A stretch of 52,874 nucleotides of DNA, taken from positions 1 through 52,874 of the forward strand of contig JAGHJD010000063.1 of the NCBI GenBank assembly GCA_017886895.1, given 5' to 3'. The notes beneath the pieces were generated by a model. The model was not told the origin of the DNA. It made no database searches and saw only the letters and a list, made by a program, of their open reading frames with translations. The stretch's first letter is position 1. Each line of letters starts with the position of its first letter. The translations under genes and the position numbers were made by a program. Below are positions 52,228 through 52,874 of this stretch, one piece after another. The DNA is from Clostridia bacterium (GTDB taxonomy: Bacteria > Bacillota > Clostridia > Christensenellales > Borkfalkiaceae).

Positions 52228-52363
52228 GACGGAGCGGCGAACGCACATTGGAATGCAACAGCGCGGAACGAAACGGCGAACGCGCGTCGGAATGCAACAG
52301 CACGGAACGAAACGGCGAACGCGCGTCGGAATGCAACAGCGCGGAACGAAACGGCGAACGCGC
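52228..52363 (+). repeat. 39-bp tandem repeat between operator and fructokinase
   Basis: Full units start at 52261, 52300 and, partially, 52339, with a degenerate unit before. They differ by single bases. As 39 is a multiple of three, one plus-strand frame reads the 13-residue repeat ANARRNATARNET. That frame is open from ATG 52060 to a stop at 52426-52428, overlapping the fructokinase ATG as TGATG. Confidence 0.85.
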
Positions 52364-52427
52364 ATGTGGCGGTGATTGCGCAGAGCGCTGCCGCGGTGCG
52401 CAGAAACGAGACGCAAGAGGGGTTGTG

Positions 52428-52874
52428 ATGATTCTTTGCATAGGCGAGATCCTCGCCGACATGATCGGTTCAAAAAGAGAGCAGTCGATGCGGTTCGATT
52501 GTTTTGCGGGAGGCGCGCCCTTCAACGTGGCGTGCGGCATTGCAAAGCTGGGCTGCGGCGCGGCATTTTTCGGGTGCGTCGGGAACGATGCCGTCGGCAG
52601 GTTTCTGCGGGAATACGCGGACGGCGTGAAGGGGCTGCAGAGCAGGATCTCTGTCTCCCCCGACCGCAACACGACGCTCGCGTTCGTGACCCTGAGCGAG
52701 GAGGGCGAGCGCAGCTTTTCCTTTTACCGCAGACACACGGCGGACTATGCCCTGGAGCTTTCTGCGGTGAGACCGCTGCTCGCCGATGCAGACATCGTGC
52801 ACCTCGGTTCGCTGATGCTCAGCGAAGAGGCGGGCAGGCGTTTTGCCGAAGAGGTCTGTTCGGCTGTGAAAGAG
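52428..52874 (+). CDS. PfkB-family carbohydrate kinase, probable fructokinase (5' part)
   Basis: The first 149 residues are inside the window; the gene runs off the right edge. MILCIGEILADMIG and FDCFAGGAPFNVACGIAKLGCGAAFFGCVGNDAVGRF are the PfkB signature 1 region, and the G-G-A-P-x-N-V-A form is typical of fructokinases. NTTLAFVTLSEEGERSFSFYR is the sugar-contact segment. It phosphorylates fructose to fructose 6-phosphate. RBS AGAGGGG lies before ATG 52428. Two LacI-type operators upstream suggest sugar-induced expression, probably with sucrose or fructan genes beyond the edge. Confidence 0.87.
   Translation, partial: MILCIGEILADMIGSKREQSMRFDCFAGGAPFNVACGIAKLGCGAAFFGCVGNDAVGRFLREYADGVKGLQSRISVSPDRNTTLAFVTLSEEGERSFSFYRRHTADYALELSAVRPLLADADIVHLGSLMLSEEAGRRFAEEVCSAVKE

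Noticed and set aside
52228-52363. Regular 39-bp repeats considered as a CRISPR array
   Set aside because: The units are directly joined, without unique spacers, and no cas gene is in the window. It is a plain tandem repeat.

Overview
The window is GC-rich DNA from an anaerobic Clostridia-type Firmicute. Supporting content includes electron-bifurcating transhydrogenase NfnAB, rubrerythrin with PerR, a flavin reductase-rubredoxin fusion, McsA/McsB/ClpC, RqcH, long-form HPF and a SigK-like sporulation sigma factor. Many promoters are near-consensus sigma-A sites with 17-bp spacers. A Christensenellales-like host is a guess from style, not shown by any marker here. Most genes are on the plus strand. 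The long minus-strand open frames are GC-rich shadows.

Left part (1-18.3 kb): the tail of a BspA-type leucine-rich repeat protein, a SpoU/TrmH RNA methyltransferase, an MFS transporter, a flippase-like LPG-synthase membrane protein, an Ig-like/LamG lipoprotein and RqcH. Next comes the proteostasis group tig-clpP-clpX. A membrane-sensing module follows: a PhoB/PhoR-like two-component system and an eight-helix membrane protein, bracketed by two paralogous small membrane proteins. TTTAACA-type direct repeats stand in front of both transcription units of this module. NfnA-NfnB closes the region.

Middle (18.3-37.1 kb): an oxygen-defence group (flavin reductase-rubredoxin, PerR, rubrerythrin) is split by an 800-bp hairpin-rich non-coding island. 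Then come an ATC-hydrolase-like gene, class II aldolase, M29 aminopeptidase, GAPDH, a GNAT acetyltransferase, a second MFS transporter, a MATE exporter, a peptide with 22 cysteines, tRNA-Leu and a DUF3267 protein. An accessory segment follows. It holds a TetR-controlled redox operon (CrtI/RetSat-like flavoenzyme, iron-sulfur NAD(P)H reductase, aldehyde dehydrogenase) that runs straight into the 3' half of a purine permease. An AT-richer divergent pair (SLOG-fold protein and XRE regulator) with an 18-bp palindromic operator comes next.

Right part (37.4-52.9 kb): a MacB/FtsX-type ABC transporter operon ending in MarR and DtxR-family regulators, SigK, the operon mcsA-mcsB-clpC-hpf (no ctsR), a YihY membrane protein, DegV, a flavinylation-type trio (ApbE, NusG-II domain protein, Gx transporter) and tRNA-Ser. 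At the edge is a fructokinase behind two identical LacI-type operators and a 39-bp tandem repeat.

The best candidates for something undescribed are the SLOG/XRE pair, the TetR-flavoenzyme-reductase-ALDH operon, the cysteine-rich peptide, and the twin-paralogue two-component module with its direct-repeat operators.
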